A stretch of 64,000 bases of DNA. It comes from Psococerastis gibbosa (lineage: Eukaryota > Arthropoda > Insecta > Psocodea > Psocidae). Where the stretch lies: contig OZ020487.1 in the NCBI GenBank assembly GCA_963971405.1, positions 31,047,371 to 31,111,370 of the forward strand. The letters run 5' to 3'. Under the pieces are notes generated by a model, which saw nothing but the letters and a program-made list of their open reading frames with translations, did not search any database and was not told the DNA's origin. Position numbers and translations under genes: made by a program. This document shows positions 1 to 12,338 of this stretch, one piece after another; the first letter of the stretch is position 1; each line of letters starts with the position of its first letter.

Positions 1-39
1 GCAGTCCTGGCCGGAGTTTGACAACCAGGCGACTTCCGG
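1..39 (+). CDS. BAIAP3: Munc13-4/BAIAP3 exon 1 of window (3' end only)
   Basis: The frame starting at base 2 reads SWPEFDNQATS and runs into a perfect donor (GG|GTAAGT at 40). The exon ends two bases into a glycine codon that base 12,896 completes. The residues are the lead-in to the conserved segment in exon 2. The exon's acceptor and the initiator are outside the window. It is short, so alone it would be weak; the phase match with exon 2 supports it. Confidence 0.65.
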
Positions 40-303
40 GTAAGTTTAACGTACATTCTCACCATAGAATGAAATCTACATGAAAAGCACATGATGAATT
101 TTATATTAGTACGTATTTCCTCAATATTATGAGAAGGAGGTACTTAATTGAAGTTAAAGACCAAAACAGGTTAATTGTTTATTGTTTATTTTCCGATTAA
201 CCAAAAAGAAGGTAAATTCATGCCAAGCTGCCAAAGTGACAACAATCGTTCACAGTTTAGCCAAACTAATTTTACATCGCTAATGTTGGGAAAATACTTA
301 GCC

Positions 304-823
304 GCGGCTATTCCACCGGCCAATTTTCTTCACTTGTGAAGCTGCTGAAGTAGGTAGTGAATTTTGTCATTGACGTCTTGTTTTAAGGAGACTATTATGT
401 AGATACTTAACTTAAGTTATAATATTATTAATGATGTCTGCTACCATATTGTAACTGAATTTATAATAGGCCGGCCGCCATACCAAGTTGAATCCAGCGG
501 ACCAAAGCAGGTTCAAAGCTGCAGATAAATTGGTCGTGTGCACAGTGCCGGTAGGGAAACATGGTAGGACTTGTCCTGGTCACCTCCGAACTAATCGTGT
601 GACTTCACTGTGTTTCCCAAGTGGTTCGGAATCCACTATAATCAGGAGGTCCACTGGAGTCCTATGGGCCCTCACCGTGGCCTGGGACTGTGTCAAACCA
701 TACTACTAATAGGTAAGTTGAGTATCTACATAATAGTCTCCTTGAAACAAAACAAATGTCAATGACAAAATTCACTGCTTCAGCAGCTTCACAAGTGAAG
801 CAAATTGGCCGGTGGAATAGCCG
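304..823. mobile_element. Inverted-terminus DNA element (family M1, copy a), split by another repeat
   Basis: The left end GGCTATTCCACCGGCCAATT has its reverse complement at the right end, and the arms stay complementary for about 120 bp (304-422 and 702-823). The shared internal block AAGGAGACTATTATGTAGAT also occurs in the copies at 42,016 and 43,489. The middle (about 466-700) is a copy of dispersed repeat R2, so the element was hit by a later insertion. No transposase is present: non-autonomous. Confidence 0.75.
466..700 (+). repeat. Dispersed repeat R2, copy 1 (nested in M1 copy a)
   Basis: Carries the R2 signature CCCAAGTGGTTCGGAATCC followed by ATAATCAGGAGGTCCAC, shared with copies at 22.3, 31.7 and 38.8 kb. 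The 73-residue open frame here is just part of the repeat. Family identity is unknown to me; other copies end in an (AAC)n tail, as some non-LTR elements do. Confidence 0.75.
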
Positions 824-3083
824 TCTTAAAGACTTAACAATCAAGTATAGTAGCATCTAGGCTGATCTGAAAGCGTTTTCCCAAATTATATTTATATTAC
901 AGCAGTTTAAACATTGGATGGGAGGATTGAATATTGTTTATATACAAGAAGTGTTTTCACATTTTGGAAAGAGAACGCGACAGTCCGTAAGATTTACCGT
1001 ACAATATGCTACCAATGAATAATTATATTAACGGACTAGGACTTAGATTACACAGTTGCACAATTCCTTAACTGCGGACTCAGCAGCTACAATTATTAAT
1101 CCGCCATTTTGAGAAATGAGCACAGTCTGTTGAGTAAATCCATTTGCATCTTCGCTCGCCAAGAAATGGATTACAAATCCTCTCTTCCGCTAATCGCATT
1201 TCGTTCCCTTTTGATATTAAATTTTCCTGGCTATACTCTTTTACTCGTTGTAGGCCGTTACAGAAAGTTTGAAAACCGGATATAGTGGTTCGAGCCGCAC
1301 TTCAAATTGGTGTAATATTGAAAGCGCACTTCTGTAATTTACATCAATACCTACTTATAAGAGATCTACAAACTTTTTCCAATATAGGATCACATAAAAT
1401 ATTTTTAACCTCCACGAACTTTGATGGCTACAACAATTTGATCTTCAGGTTATAAAAGCTTCATGAGATAGAGAGCCAATCTACGCACTTACAAACCTCA
1501 TAAAAAGTTTATTCGTTATAGAACCTAACCAAGTTAATAACACTTGATTCCTCAACTAGATGTCCCAACTTTTCCTAATATAAATTAAAACTAATTCGAA
1601 AAGTTTGGACTTGGTCGGCAAAAGTTGGGCGCAAGTTTGGGGACGTGCTTGTCTCAAACAAGGAAACCGCAGTGCTCGCAGTTTATTTATCCTCTTTGTT
1701 TTGTTCGTAGTTTATACTTGCAAGCCAGAACATACAAGGGCAGCGACTCTGACCTACCAAAATTGCAGAAAAACTAAAATACAGCCCCCAGAAAACAGCC
1801 CTAACCTTAAAATATTCATGAATAAGCTTAAAATACACCAATATGAACATTTTTTTACGATTAGGTTACGTATTATTTTCGTAAAAACCCTAATTTTCCT
1901 GATTTATTTTATTTGAAAACTTGGGTTTTTTGGGGAGTCAATGTTCCTTGGGGAGGGGGGAACACTCCCTAGGTCCTCCCCACCAAATGACGGTTCTGCT
2001 CCTAATATGATCTTTAATTAATGTACCGGTACATATCAGACTATAATTTATAAAAATATCTGTAGGAGTCTCCCAGAAAGTTTGAAAAGTTTCGGTAAAG
2101 AATACTGCAACGGCACCGCCATGCATGATGTTCAGTATACATGGTAATGCCACCTAGCACCTTATTCCTTGCCGAGACTTTTCAATCGAACGTGGGACTT
2201 GAAGCCCCCAAATTTAACACTCAATTTCTTTCAAAACCTTTTTCAATCGTTTCTTCGTAAAGGTCCTGAACGTTTGATTTAAGTACCTACCTTTTAAATT
2301 TCTCAATCAAGGTTTCGTTTTTAAAAGCAAAATTAATTCTTGAAAAGCAATGAAAATCCATTATGCTATTCTGTCCAGTTGCGATAAAAGGTTTCGTGAA
2401 CTTTTTAATGTTTTAAGGTAGTTATTTACCTATTTCCTTACCAATAGCCATTTATAATTATATTACGCATCATAATATTCTCTTTTGACGTCAGTTTTTT
2501 ATTATCAGCGACAGGGAAAAGCCGGTAGGCAATTGCTGGAGGCGTTGATACTGTTTGAGAATTTTACCTTTGGGAGATAATTATATACAGTGCAAAGTCC
2601 TATGAACATCAAAAGCGTAACAAAACACCAGTTTTCTAATTATTAATATTTTGCTCGTGCTTTGATAAAAAAAAACATGCTCCAGGCTTCCCAGCAGTAA
2701 GCAGTAAGTGAATTTGTAAACAAGGCTTTTCCAACACTTCTTTGTAAGCAGTTAGCAGTTATCTCGCTCACTAACCTTCTTTTTTATACATTTCCATGTT
2801 AGGCGGCATATACAGTAACGCTTTGTAGCCTCCAACATAACTTTTTATGGCACTTATAAAGCAATAAGTATGAAGTTAATATAACGTACATGACATTCTC
2901 ATTTCTGAAGTTCTTATAAATAATAAGATTACCCGTGACTTCGTGGTATTTCATTTTAATAAACAAAAAATAACAAAACTTAGGGTTTTCGAAAAACTTG
3001 TTATAACAGCCCGATTTAGTAAAACCCAAATAATCGTTAAGAAATTAACTTTGTCTAAGAAACCCACTTGTGTTAGTATAAAA

Positions 3084-3122
3084 CCCTGAGCGCTTTCGGC
3101 AAGAACTGCCTTCTACAGAGGG
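3084..3122 (-). ncRNA. Hammerhead-ribozyme-like motif in left inverted arm
   Basis: Minus strand, 5' to 3': stem I strand CCCT, core CTGTAGA, stem II GGCA with loop and TGCC, GAA, self-complementary stem III AGCGCT, C17, then stem I partner AGGG. The core differs from CUGANGA at one place (A6 is U) and one extra base precedes stem II. The same change in both arms suggests a family variant or an inactive ancestor. Confidence 0.5.
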
Positions 3123-3167
3123 AAACCCACTAGCACAGTTACACCTTATCTGCGATTTGAGACTTGC

Positions 3168-4018
3168 TCAACTCGAGGAGAAGATGCAAATGTGACTAGG
3201 GAGAGGAAACCTTGGCTTATATAGGACTGGGAGCAGGGGGAGGAGGGGGTGGGAGGGGACGTGGCTGTTACCTATTCCTAACCTACTAGCTAGATCTATT
3301 AGAGGGGATGATTGTGTGAATGTTATGTCGTTTGTTAATTTTTCCCTATTGTGTAAAGGTATTTTGATTTCAACATTTTCAAAAAAATTTAAAGTGTAAC
3401 TTTTCTTTATTTTGTGTAGGGCTGTCCAATTGTGAGGATCGAATGTGTGATTTTCCGAGTTAAGGTGTTTCGCGAATGTGCTGTTGGTGTTGGTGTCTCC
3501 TATACCTGTTATATGTTCTCTGACCCTAGTTTTAAAGCTTCTGCCTGTTTGGCCTATGTAAATTGCGTTATAATCGTTACAATTTAGACGATAAACTCCA
3601 TTGCCTTTTTCCTTTTCTGGTTTGGTTTTGCAGTTCATGAGTTTATTGGCTAAATTGTTGCGCTTGTACGGGGCTGGTGTTTTGTCTGTTGTAGAAGAAA
3701 TGAGGTTACTTATTTTTTCTGTGATTTTTTCTATGTATTGTATCCTGAAGTATGATTTATTGGTTCCCGGGTTTAAGCTCTCTGGGGGGTAAATTAGTTT
3801 GAGGTTGTGTTTGATTTTGTGATGTCGTAGGATTCTGTCTACTAGGTTGAGATTGAAATTGTTATTTTGGGCAATTCGTTTTATTGTATTTAATTCATTA
3901 TTATAGTTGGTTTCATTCATAGGGATGTTAAGGAGTCGAAAAATCATACTATGGAATGCTGCGTGTTTGTGCTGGAATGGGTGAGAAGAATCAACTGGGA
4001 TTATATTATCGCTATGGG
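3168..4018 (-). CDS. Penelope-like protein C-terminus, GIY-YIG endonuclease (5'-truncated)
   Basis: Reading in from the right arm, DNIIPVDSSHPFQHKHAAFH precedes the first Met at 3947 in the same frame and matches the usual Penelope-like junction between RT and endonuclease. Downstream come MNCKTKPEKEKGNGVYRLNC and YIGQTGRSFKTRVREH: the GVY and YIG blocks and catalytic Arg of a GIY-YIG nuclease. It ends with SENHTFD and a conserved LHNREKLTNDITF segment. The RT catalytic part is missing, so it is not autonomous. No stop interrupts the retained part. Confidence 0.85.
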
Positions 4019-4058
4019 TTTCAAATCGCAGATAAGGTGTAACTGTGCTAGTGGGTTT

Positions 4059-4097
4059 CCCTCTGTAGATGGCAGTTCTTGCCGAAAGCGCTCAGGG
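4059..4097 (+). ncRNA. Hammerhead-ribozyme-like motif in right inverted arm
   Basis: Mirror copy of the left-arm motif: CCCT (4059-4062), CTGTAGA (4063-4069), stem II 4071-4083, GAA then palindromic AGCGCT (4087-4092), C at 4093 as cleavage position, AGGG (4094-4097). All four stem I pairs are Watson-Crick. The A6-to-U change makes catalysis doubtful. Confidence 0.5.
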
Positions 4098-4440
4098 TTT
4101 TATACTAACACAAGTGGGTTTCTTAGACAAAGTTAATTTCTTAACGATTATTTGGGTTTTACTAAATCGGGTTCTTATAACAAGTTTTTCTAAAACTAAA
4201 GTTTTTGTTATTTTTTGTTTATTCTTAAGTTCTGTTTAATTCAATAGAACGTATTGTACGAGTACCTGCCGTATGATAAAAAATCAATTTCGGCTCCGGC
4301 CGATCAGGTGTAGGGAGATGTCATATAAGCACCGACCCAGCTTTTCCCCTTTTAAAACGCTATGTGGACGACTAGCCTATGACCTTTTGAGCAAGTATCT
4401 CCAAAATCGGATATTATCTAATAAATTTACAGTGTTTCCT

Positions 4441-4545
4441 ATAATGTATATATATTCATGCACACATACATATATATAACACTTATATATATATATATAT
4501 ATATATAAACATTAAACATGCATATATAATACATAATATATAACG
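4441..4545. repeat. TA-rich microsatellite
   Basis: Alternating TA and TATG steps with an uninterrupted (AT)n of about 24 bases near 4484-4507. Simple sequence, no coding potential. Confidence 0.9.
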
Positions 4546-6916
4546 GGGGTGAATTTAGGCTCAGGGGTCATGAAATGAAAAGTTATGAAGAAATTTTCCG
4601 TTAGCCAAACATTGGTCGCCGTCTCGATAAGTCTCCCTAAAACACGTTTATCGACATGGAAACACAAGCCGGCTATTTTGTCCTGTGTTTACGTACATTA
4701 AAGGGTATTTTTACTCTTGGACGTAAGAAACAATAAAATAAAAATAATAATTAAAAAACTAGACGTAAATTTATTAATTACAGGGACGGTAGCCATTGTA
4801 TTGTTAAACCAGCAACTCGAGCGCGAGGCACCATGTTAACTTTTTCCATGGGGTAAAAAGGAAAAATAAAACAATTTTAGAATGAATTTTGCTATGCTTT
4901 CATTTTTAACCTGGGTAATAAATTAACTAGTTACATCGTGCTTACACTTAAAACACTTTGTTTTTTCCAATACTTCAATAAGAAAGCATGCATTAATAAA
5001 ATCGAACATACTCGTTGTTTCGTGTTTATTTTCAATTCCCGGTTCAACAGTAGGTCACTCAGCGACAGTGCAAAATGCGTTGAAATATGAGGAGCACATG
5101 ATAATATGTCGCTCCATCGAGAGAGATCGATTGGAAAACTTATCAAAGGCTCGCTTCCCCTGCAGCTCATTCCCCCTTTCGAAATAGATTTCAACACGTA
5201 TAATATTATACCCCTCTCATCGCTTCATTTCTCATTGTGTGCAAGAATCATTTGGAGAAACAGTAAAATGAAAAATATATTAATCAAACATAAATGTTAC
5301 ATCGGAATTAAATTAAAATAATTTTTCCGGAAACATAGGCTGTATAGAATGAGCTTAACGTAGGTACAACAGGATGCATGCGACATGGTAAATAGGTTAA
5401 ACACTAAAAATTAAATAATTAAATACAAATACCGGTATGCCCCGATCATAACATTGATATTGTACGGATTATTGGCTGCCGGTTGATTTTTACCCGATTT
5501 TTATTATGATACTATAGGCTACGGAATCTACCCTGCGGGTAACTCTTTGAAAACATGGGAGATGGGATGTCAACAATGTTCGTAGTGTGACGCTCGCTAA
5601 AACAAGTGTCCCGTTTTGAGACGAATTACAATGCACAATATTAATTGCATTGGCGTAAATAGGGGGGTCCTGGGTCCCCAGAGGTACCCTTAGCCACCTC
5701 CCCCCAGGATTTCTGATGACAAAGACGGCTTGGAAGCTAAAGGCATGTACTATCCACAACAACGAAAGGGAAATTCTTAGTATGCTTACTTTTCAATAAA
5801 GAGTAAACACATCATGAAAAAAATCAAATAAATTGACCAAGTACTTTCACAAAAAACAACAACTCAAAATGCTTAAAATCCCCATACTTCAGGCCTATTT
5901 TTTCAAATTTTTCCTCCCGGGGGAGATCCCTGGGCCCCCCTCAGTGGAAAATATCTTCGTAGATAAACTCTACACTGTACTGCAAGATGTGTAAAACCTC
6001 ACTATTTTGGGCTTAATTTTCTTTTCTTTTTTCTCCGGGGTAGACCCCTGCGCCCCCTTCCCTTCCTCCAGGGTGTGACATGTGCATTGGTTACTTATAA
6101 TTGGAAGATGAATGCATAGGCTGCAATTTTAGACAAAATTCTCCCGCCCTCTCTGAGAAAAATTTCTATAACTACACCAGTCATAACAGTTTCAGCAATT
6201 TGGCAGTCTTGCATAGAGATTACAGATTTGGAGAAGGAGACGACTATGTCGCTTTGCGTGTTAGAACTTGGAAAAAAAATTTAAGGAGATTAAAAACAAC
6301 CATTTTTTATTTATTTTAAATTTCGAAAACAGGCGCAACGTTTACGTATATTTTAATTTTTTTGTCTTACTGAAGTTGAATAGTATAGTTTCATTCACAT
6401 TAAAAAATTAAATAATAAAAAAGTCATATAATTTGCTAGGCAAACTTTAGCAGTGAATGAGTAATGAATAAGAATATCAAAGTCTTGATGGGGTCCTAAA
6501 GCCCCCCCCCCCCCAGGAAATTTTGGGAATTTACGCCAATTGTTAATTGCATTTTAATATCTCACATGGCAGAACTGATGCGGGCCGAGGAACAATCAAA
6601 AGAGTTAAACACGGAAATCTGGTTTGATAGCATATTCTCCACTTCCCGAGGAAAGAAACGACATTTGATTTTGTACACCTACAGGGTTTTTTCACTTCCA
6701 GTTTCCTTAATTAATAGATTAGATTGCCGTTATCGGAGGCACTCACCCATGCAAAGAGATAATGTGTGAAAACATGTCAGGTTACTCGCCTACATATTGC
6801 TTGTTCTGCCTCAAAGTTGTAACTAGCTACTATAGCAGCATTTCTCAACCTTTTTTTACCTCACGCCGACACACTAACTGACAATCAAATAACTGACAAT
6901 CACAATTCCCTAGTAC

Positions 6917-7120
6917 CAGGGATCCAGGGTTGGATCCAGCCCATTTGCGGGGAGGGGGGTAGTTGTGTGTGGTTCAAAAGTCAAATAAAAATAAAACAAA
7001 CTAAGTTTGTAAGTCTTATTGTGTAGTATCGATTAAATTAGAACGCAATAAATTTTTATCATACAGATTTACTAAATTTTGACCCCCTCTGCCCCCCCCC
7101 CCCTTTATCCGTTTATGCCT
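6917..7120. mobile_element. hAT-like non-autonomous element, family D copy 1
   Basis: Begins CAGGGTTGGATCCAGCCC next to a G-rich run, has the internal block AGTATCGATTAAATTAGA and ends in a C run and TTATCCG. The same layout recurs at 7759, 33,288 and 48,376 and a shorter relative at 57,707. No coding capacity. Confidence 0.6.
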
Positions 7121-7758
7121 AGTAAGCTAGTGTAATCGTCATGACTACAATTGCCATGATGTAGCCATCCCATTATTCTCTAGAAGAGACATTTGACGAA
7201 GAAGATATTTCGCACATTATTGGTATCTTATATACGGTAGATGTACTGATAAACGTCTTCAATGGCAACCAACAGTCCAACACCAGTTACAAAGCGGCAA
7301 TGAACAAGCTTAGACATGTCTTTCCATGTCACAATGCACCAGGCGTCAGTGTGACTTATACCATGTTCGGGTACGAGTCTAGCTGGGCTACCTATCACAT
7401 TCCAAAGAATTTCTTAGGTACCTCTTGATAATACTGTATGTGAATTCGTAAGCAATGTAGTTCATAATTCATGTTGTATTGAAATTCCAGCCTATTGTAC
7501 TCTAGGGTGATTCATCACTGAGTATACTGCAACAGGTTGCTCATTGACCTATTATATTATTTGACTGTTCTCCACTTCTCCGCTGGCTTCTCACTGTTAA
7601 AGCTAATGCGTCAAAACTCAAAACTAGGCCTACAAATGCGTTGAACTAGGAGGGGGGAAACTTTACAAAAAAAAACTCTGAAATACTTCTTGTATCGTAC
7701 CAATGATTGTATCGTACCTTTCCCCCAATAAATGTGATGCGTTCGACCTACCTACGCA

Positions 7759-8090
7759 CAGGGACGGATCCAGCCCAATTTGGTTGGGGGAGGGGTAGTT
7801 GTGGGTCAAAGTAGAAAACTTATGTACTTGCAGTATCGATTAAATTAGAGCGTAGTAAATTAACTTACAAAATTGGGTGGGGGGGGGGGAGCCAGTACTT
7901 TTTCATTTTCATTTTCAGAGCAATAAAGTTTCTATATTGTTGGTAATTAATACTATCGAGCACAATGGGGGCCCGGGGTTCTCCCCCGGCAGAAAATTTG
8001 TGAGAAATAGGACGGAAATAGTGGGGTTTTACGCAGTTTGAGGACCCTAATGGGGGGCTATAGCCCCCCCCCCCCGTAGATCCGCGCCTG
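7759..8090. mobile_element. hAT-like non-autonomous element, family D copy 2
   Basis: Left end CAGGGACGGATCCAGCCC pairs imperfectly with the right end GTAGATCCGCGCCTG. Inside are the shared ATCGATTAAATTAGAGCG block and a module ending TGGGGTTTTACGCA, also seen at 33.5, 54.4 and 55.8 kb. The 130-residue antisense frame across it is an effect of the repeat. Confidence 0.65.
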
Positions 8091-9293
8091 CTTGCTCCGC
8101 CCCAGTTGCCCGAGAGCTCTTGATACCTATGACATAATATACCCAAAAAGTTCAACGTATAATTATTTACACGAAATAAGCAGGAATTCAGCCATGCATG
8201 AACAAACCTTTCTGTCAGAAAATATACAGGCGAGCTTTCATAAAAATGTGCAGACAACTGCTTTGTTTTTTGCTGAATATGATAAAGGTACGAATGGAAA
8301 ATGAGGCATGTTTTGTTATTGGTTTACATTTCTGCGGCCCGCGGGAATTATGCAGCAGACAAATACAATAGGTATGTAAATATTCATATATATGATTACT
8401 GTGTGCCTACATCCTCAAGAGAGGAAAGTCATAATCAACTTTCCCATAGAAATACAAAAAACCAATGCTGCAAAATTTCCTTCTCTGATTGGCACGGTGC
8501 ATCACCATACTTCACTTATGGAGAGACGTGCACTTCAAATTATTGTTTTTACAGGTGGCATAGGAGACTATGGTGTCAAGAAAAATGAGCAAAACTGTGA
8601 TTGGCGCTTCCCCATACTTAGTTTAGGGCCATTGGCAACTATGCCCCACCAATCACAGCCAATGGTTAATAGGTACCTTTTAAACTTACGTACCGTACAT
8701 CTTGTCTCCCCCCCCCCCCCTAAATTTTCCCCTGGATCCGCCCTTGATCAGAGCGATAGATCCTATACGAAAATGAATCGGTCCACCTCACATTCAACAG
8801 GGTTGCCACTCGCGGAAAAAAGAATTAAACTGAACCTCTATCCGTAAGGATAGGTAATGGCGGTAATGCCAAGAGTGGGGGTTGGATATAAAAACAAATC
8901 TATCCATATAAGTTAAGTACGCTGATGCACCGCGCCAATCACAGCCTGGTGGAGGCAATCTGATGGATTTTCTATAGGAAAGTTTGCATAGTTACTGCTG
9001 CTAATAGGGGCATTGGAAAATTCTCGTTACTACCGTAATGCATAAATGCATATTGAGTACATATCGGGCTGTAGGAAATGAAGGAAAATAAATGCAATTT
9101 TTTGCTGTGGACTCATTGAACATTTGCAGGCTCACATGGGAAAACCGGATATCAAAACTTTGATTGAAGCGTATGATTGCTGGGGCTGCCAATATGTGAC
9201 ACACTTCAAAGAGACGGATTTATTTCATTTACCTTAATTAATTTTTACGGTAGTATAGGCCTACAACCATACATTCTTTGTAATTTACAGTAA

Positions 9294-9510
9294 CATGTAG
9301 AGTAGTGGTACAGACTTCGAATTTCGCCTGAAAGGTTGTTGGTTCTAGTCCCACACTTGCTACATTTTCTGTCCATGCTTCGGAGGGCATGTAAAGCAGG
9401 TGGCCCCGGGCTTTCCTAGTTGAGTGTTAGAGAAGGCTTATAGCCCTAACTCCGCTATGTTGGCTTAGTATTAGAACAGAAATAGTCAATGTTAGTATTT
9501 ATTTTTATTA
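9294..9510 (+). mobile_element. tRNA-derived SINE, family S1 copy 1
   Basis: Pol III-like A box near TAGTGGTACAGAC and B box GGTTCTAGTCCCAC, followed by the conserved body (ATGCTTCGGAGGGCATG, GGCTTATAGCCCTAACTCCG). Reverse-strand copies occur at 24,980, 28,945, 36,140, 53,936 and 55,190. The tail here is TATTTATTTTTATTATTA. Confidence 0.8.
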
Positions 9511-10282
9511 TTAGGTAACGTACATTATAAAGTCAACTTTTGACGATATCGTGCTGATAGCAGTATTCTTCATTTAAGCAGTCGCATTATCTCGGATGAG
9601 TTTGCAAGAAATTTGAGACAATGTCTCCTTACTAGGGTCCTCTCTGATTTCGTATAGACGCTCTTATAGCTGCATACCATGGCTGCATCGACAGCCTAAT
9701 AAAGTATCACTATCGGATGCATCCCGAACGCGACCTAAGTCGTTATTTAACGTTTGACCTACTAAAAAATGTACGTTTTTCATTTCACGCAATTCTTTAA
9801 TTTTTATATTAGGCCTATATTCAATAGATCTGGTCAGCGAGCCTCCAATTGTGGAATTTTACCCGATGGAAAATACAATCAGAACAGTTCAAAAACCTGA
9901 GGTTTGTCTGAATGCTCATAAAGTACAAAATGGAAATACAATATTTTTTCTCATCAAAAGAATTACAGTAATTAAAATTGATTAGCAAGAGGGGAAACAA
10001 TGGCCGACCTCAAAGCGTTAGCGTCCGACCACTCCGACAGGGGCGAGTTCAGGAAATGGGGGTGACCCCCCTCCCCTACACTGCACACGCGGCATTAAGG
10101 GGGAAAAAGAAGAAGAATAAGAAGAAAACAATATTACTAATATAAAAATAGCTTATATTGTATATAGGTATAACAGCTAATGCAACTATTAATGTTCTAA
10201 TCTAACTAACTATTCTAGATCAAGGAATGTGAAGTCTATAAAACGTTATATACGAAATTGAGGAAATACAATAGAAAACCCT

Positions 10283-10330
10283 GGACTTGGCGGGATTCGA
10301 ACCCACGATCTCCACCTATCCGGGGCGTCG
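10283..10330 (-). repeat. tRNA 3'-half-like fragment
   Basis: The minus strand reads GATCGTGGGTTCGAATCCCGCC, a T-arm and B box with a matching stem. The 5' half does not make a cloverleaf, so it is a tRNA or SINE relic and not a working gene. Confidence 0.55.
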
Positions 10331-11639
10331 TCGTTACTGGACCCCAAAAACCCGACATGTGATAAATCCTCTACTTTAGTACTTACTTATTCAATTGTGT
10401 TCAATTTTATATTTATCATCATGAATAGTCAGAACAGGTCAATTTGTTCAGTGTGGTTTGTGAATGCAAATTCCATATTAGCACTGCACAAACCCTCTCT
10501 GGATTTATTTGAGGAATAAACGTAGAGATATTATTTCACGAATAGTACTGTATATCCTATACTGAAACATACCGCGGGTATATGCAAATATTTGAAGGGG
10601 AAATTGCAAAACACAACTTCTCAAAGACTCTCGGAATCAAAAGGGACTTTTCTGCAAAAGATGTTTTATGCTTATAAAACAAAATTTACTATGCAAATCA
10701 GAGTATACGCTCGCTCATTTTTAGCTTGGCATGTCAACGCTTCTCGCCTTTTCATTCAAGTGTTATGCTAAGTGAAGGGCTCTTAACCAAATGTCTTCTT
10801 GTCAGATACCTATGCAGAAATGTTATTAAAAATGCAGCGAGGGCGAGAACAAGTTGGATTATTAAGTGCAAATCGGACACTCCTCCTAGAAGTTTTCTGT
10901 GCTAAGTAACATTTATCATAAAATATCGATCATAGGCCTATTACCATAAATGAGTTCCTAGTAGAAGAAATGTTCCTTAACACAATGAATAAAATGCAAG
11001 GTTAGGTTTGTTAATAATTACGCAGTGATAATGTTTTTATTTGGAAAATGTAGCCTATGATTTTCAAAAGCACTTAAACGCACTTAAAATGAGAATGTAG
11101 ATGGAAAAAAAAAGAATTACAATGAAGAAAAAAGGCAATGACTAATGATTAAAAGAGTATATTTATGATGATAATTGATTGAGAATAATTATTTTAAAAA
11201 ATGAGAATGCAATAAGGTTAAGTCCATTCCGTCAAAAACTAAAAGAACCGGTCCGAGTTTACTCGAACATGCTTTCCAATTTATCAAAATTAGTAGATAG
11301 AGAAAATGAGTAATTTCATGGTAAATAATTTTCCTATGGTTAAATTTCCGATATCTCGGGGGGGGGGGGGGGGTTGCCCACCTGACGTCACTGGAGGTGA
11401 GGTAAATTCTAGATAGGTCAGACCAACACATTACCACACAGCAATACTGGCAGGGCACGCAATGCATTTGAGCGTGAATTTTTTCATTTTTTCAAAAAAA
11501 ACATTTTTTTTACAAAACCAAATGCTTTTCTGGGGAAGCAACCTGTCCGGTTTAGTTACTCAATTTAACACCTAAAACATGCCTGAAGGTAGAAACCATC
11601 GATAGAAAGGTTTCGCAGAAAAATTATTTTTTAGTCATT

Positions 11640-12125
11640 TTTCATTAAAATTTAGTTATTTTTTATTTTTTTACCCCCAGAAGCAACCTATCAAGGGGCA
11701 AGCGACCCCACGCATTTCGTTAATATTAATAACGACTACAATATATGTGAATTTAAAAGAAATCGTCGGAGCGGTTTTTGAGAAATATTTTTTTTAGACG
11801 TTTTTTTGAAGTTTTTTGAAAATAAACCCCCCCCCCCCCAAATAGAGTTAGCCCCAAATATAAAAAACGGTCCCGAGGTATGATTTTTGTGAACCTACAT
11901 GCCGAATTTCATCAAAATCGACCGAGTAGTTTGCCCGGAAATCGACGCACAGACAGACAGACAGACAGACAGAACGACAGACAGACAGAACGACAGACAG
12001 ATAGACATTTCGTAAAAACCACTTTTTTTGGTTCCTGGGACCTCATAACGTGTAAATCCGTTGCAATCTCAGAATCGAAAATTTCGACCGTCACAAAGCT
12101 TTCTTTATAGTACGTATAAATTGGA
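11640..12125 (+). repeat. Repeat R3 (retroelement 3'-end-like) with GACA microsatellite
   Basis: The block from GAGGTATGATTTTTGTGAACC, through a GACA/ACAG microsatellite (11,949-12,003), to CACAAAGCTTTC is repeated at 38,465-39,235 (where the microsatellite is short). The pattern CCAAATTTCATC plus a tetranucleotide array is common at 3' ends of some retroelements or Helitrons. I cannot assign the class. Confidence 0.55.
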
Positions 12126-12279
12126 AAGCAAAAAAATGTGACCAAACGGTGTTGCTGCCAGCTACATTTACATGCATTATTTACATGTTGTATGACGAGC
12201 CATTCCCTTACATCTTCTAATACACATTTTGGCTCTGTTATGTTTATAGTTAGACGTATATGCTATATTTTACGAGAAA

Positions 12280-12338
12280 ATTGACTTTGCACAAAAAATA
12301 TCTTGAGCCTCACAAGATATTTTTTGTGCAAAGTCAAT
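12280..12338. repeat. Perfect 26-bp hairpin
   Basis: Arms 12,280-12,305 and 12,313-12,338 are exact reverse complements (TTGACTTTGCAC at the outer end, ATATCTTG at the loop), with a 7-base loop. No matching copy was seen in the window. It may be a tiny palindromic element or a source of small RNA. Confidence 0.85.

Larger units (their letters stand above)
2959..4224 (-). mobile_element. Penelope-like retroelement fragment between about 200-bp inverted arms
   Basis: Left arm 2959-3162 and right arm 4020-4224 are near-identical reverse complements. Between them lies the C-terminal part of a Penelope-like protein on the minus strand, ending in a GIY-YIG endonuclease. The coding similarity begins exactly where the right arm stops (about 4018), so the element is 5'-truncated and joined to an inverted copy of its own terminal repeat. 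Each arm holds a hammerhead-like fold. Known for the family: terminal repeats in direct or inverted arrangement that carry hammerhead motifs. Confidence 0.85.

Noticed and set aside
488..709. 73-codon frame repeated at 22,282-22,503 with similar protein
   Set aside because: Conservation is that of the R2 repeat DNA; the frame is broken in copies 3 and 4, so no evidence of coding.
1605..1916. 103-codon open frame with a hydrophobic stretch
   Set aside because: No family motif, no splice or promoter context, AT-rich C-terminus; chance frame in intron 1.
7865..8257. 130-codon minus-strand open frame
   Set aside because: Overlaps the terminal G run and inner module of a hAT-like element; glycine run comes from the homopolymer.
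8392..8847. 151-codon plus-strand open frame
   Set aside because: Crosses a C run (proline stretch) and repeats; no recognisable domain and a second frame overlaps it.
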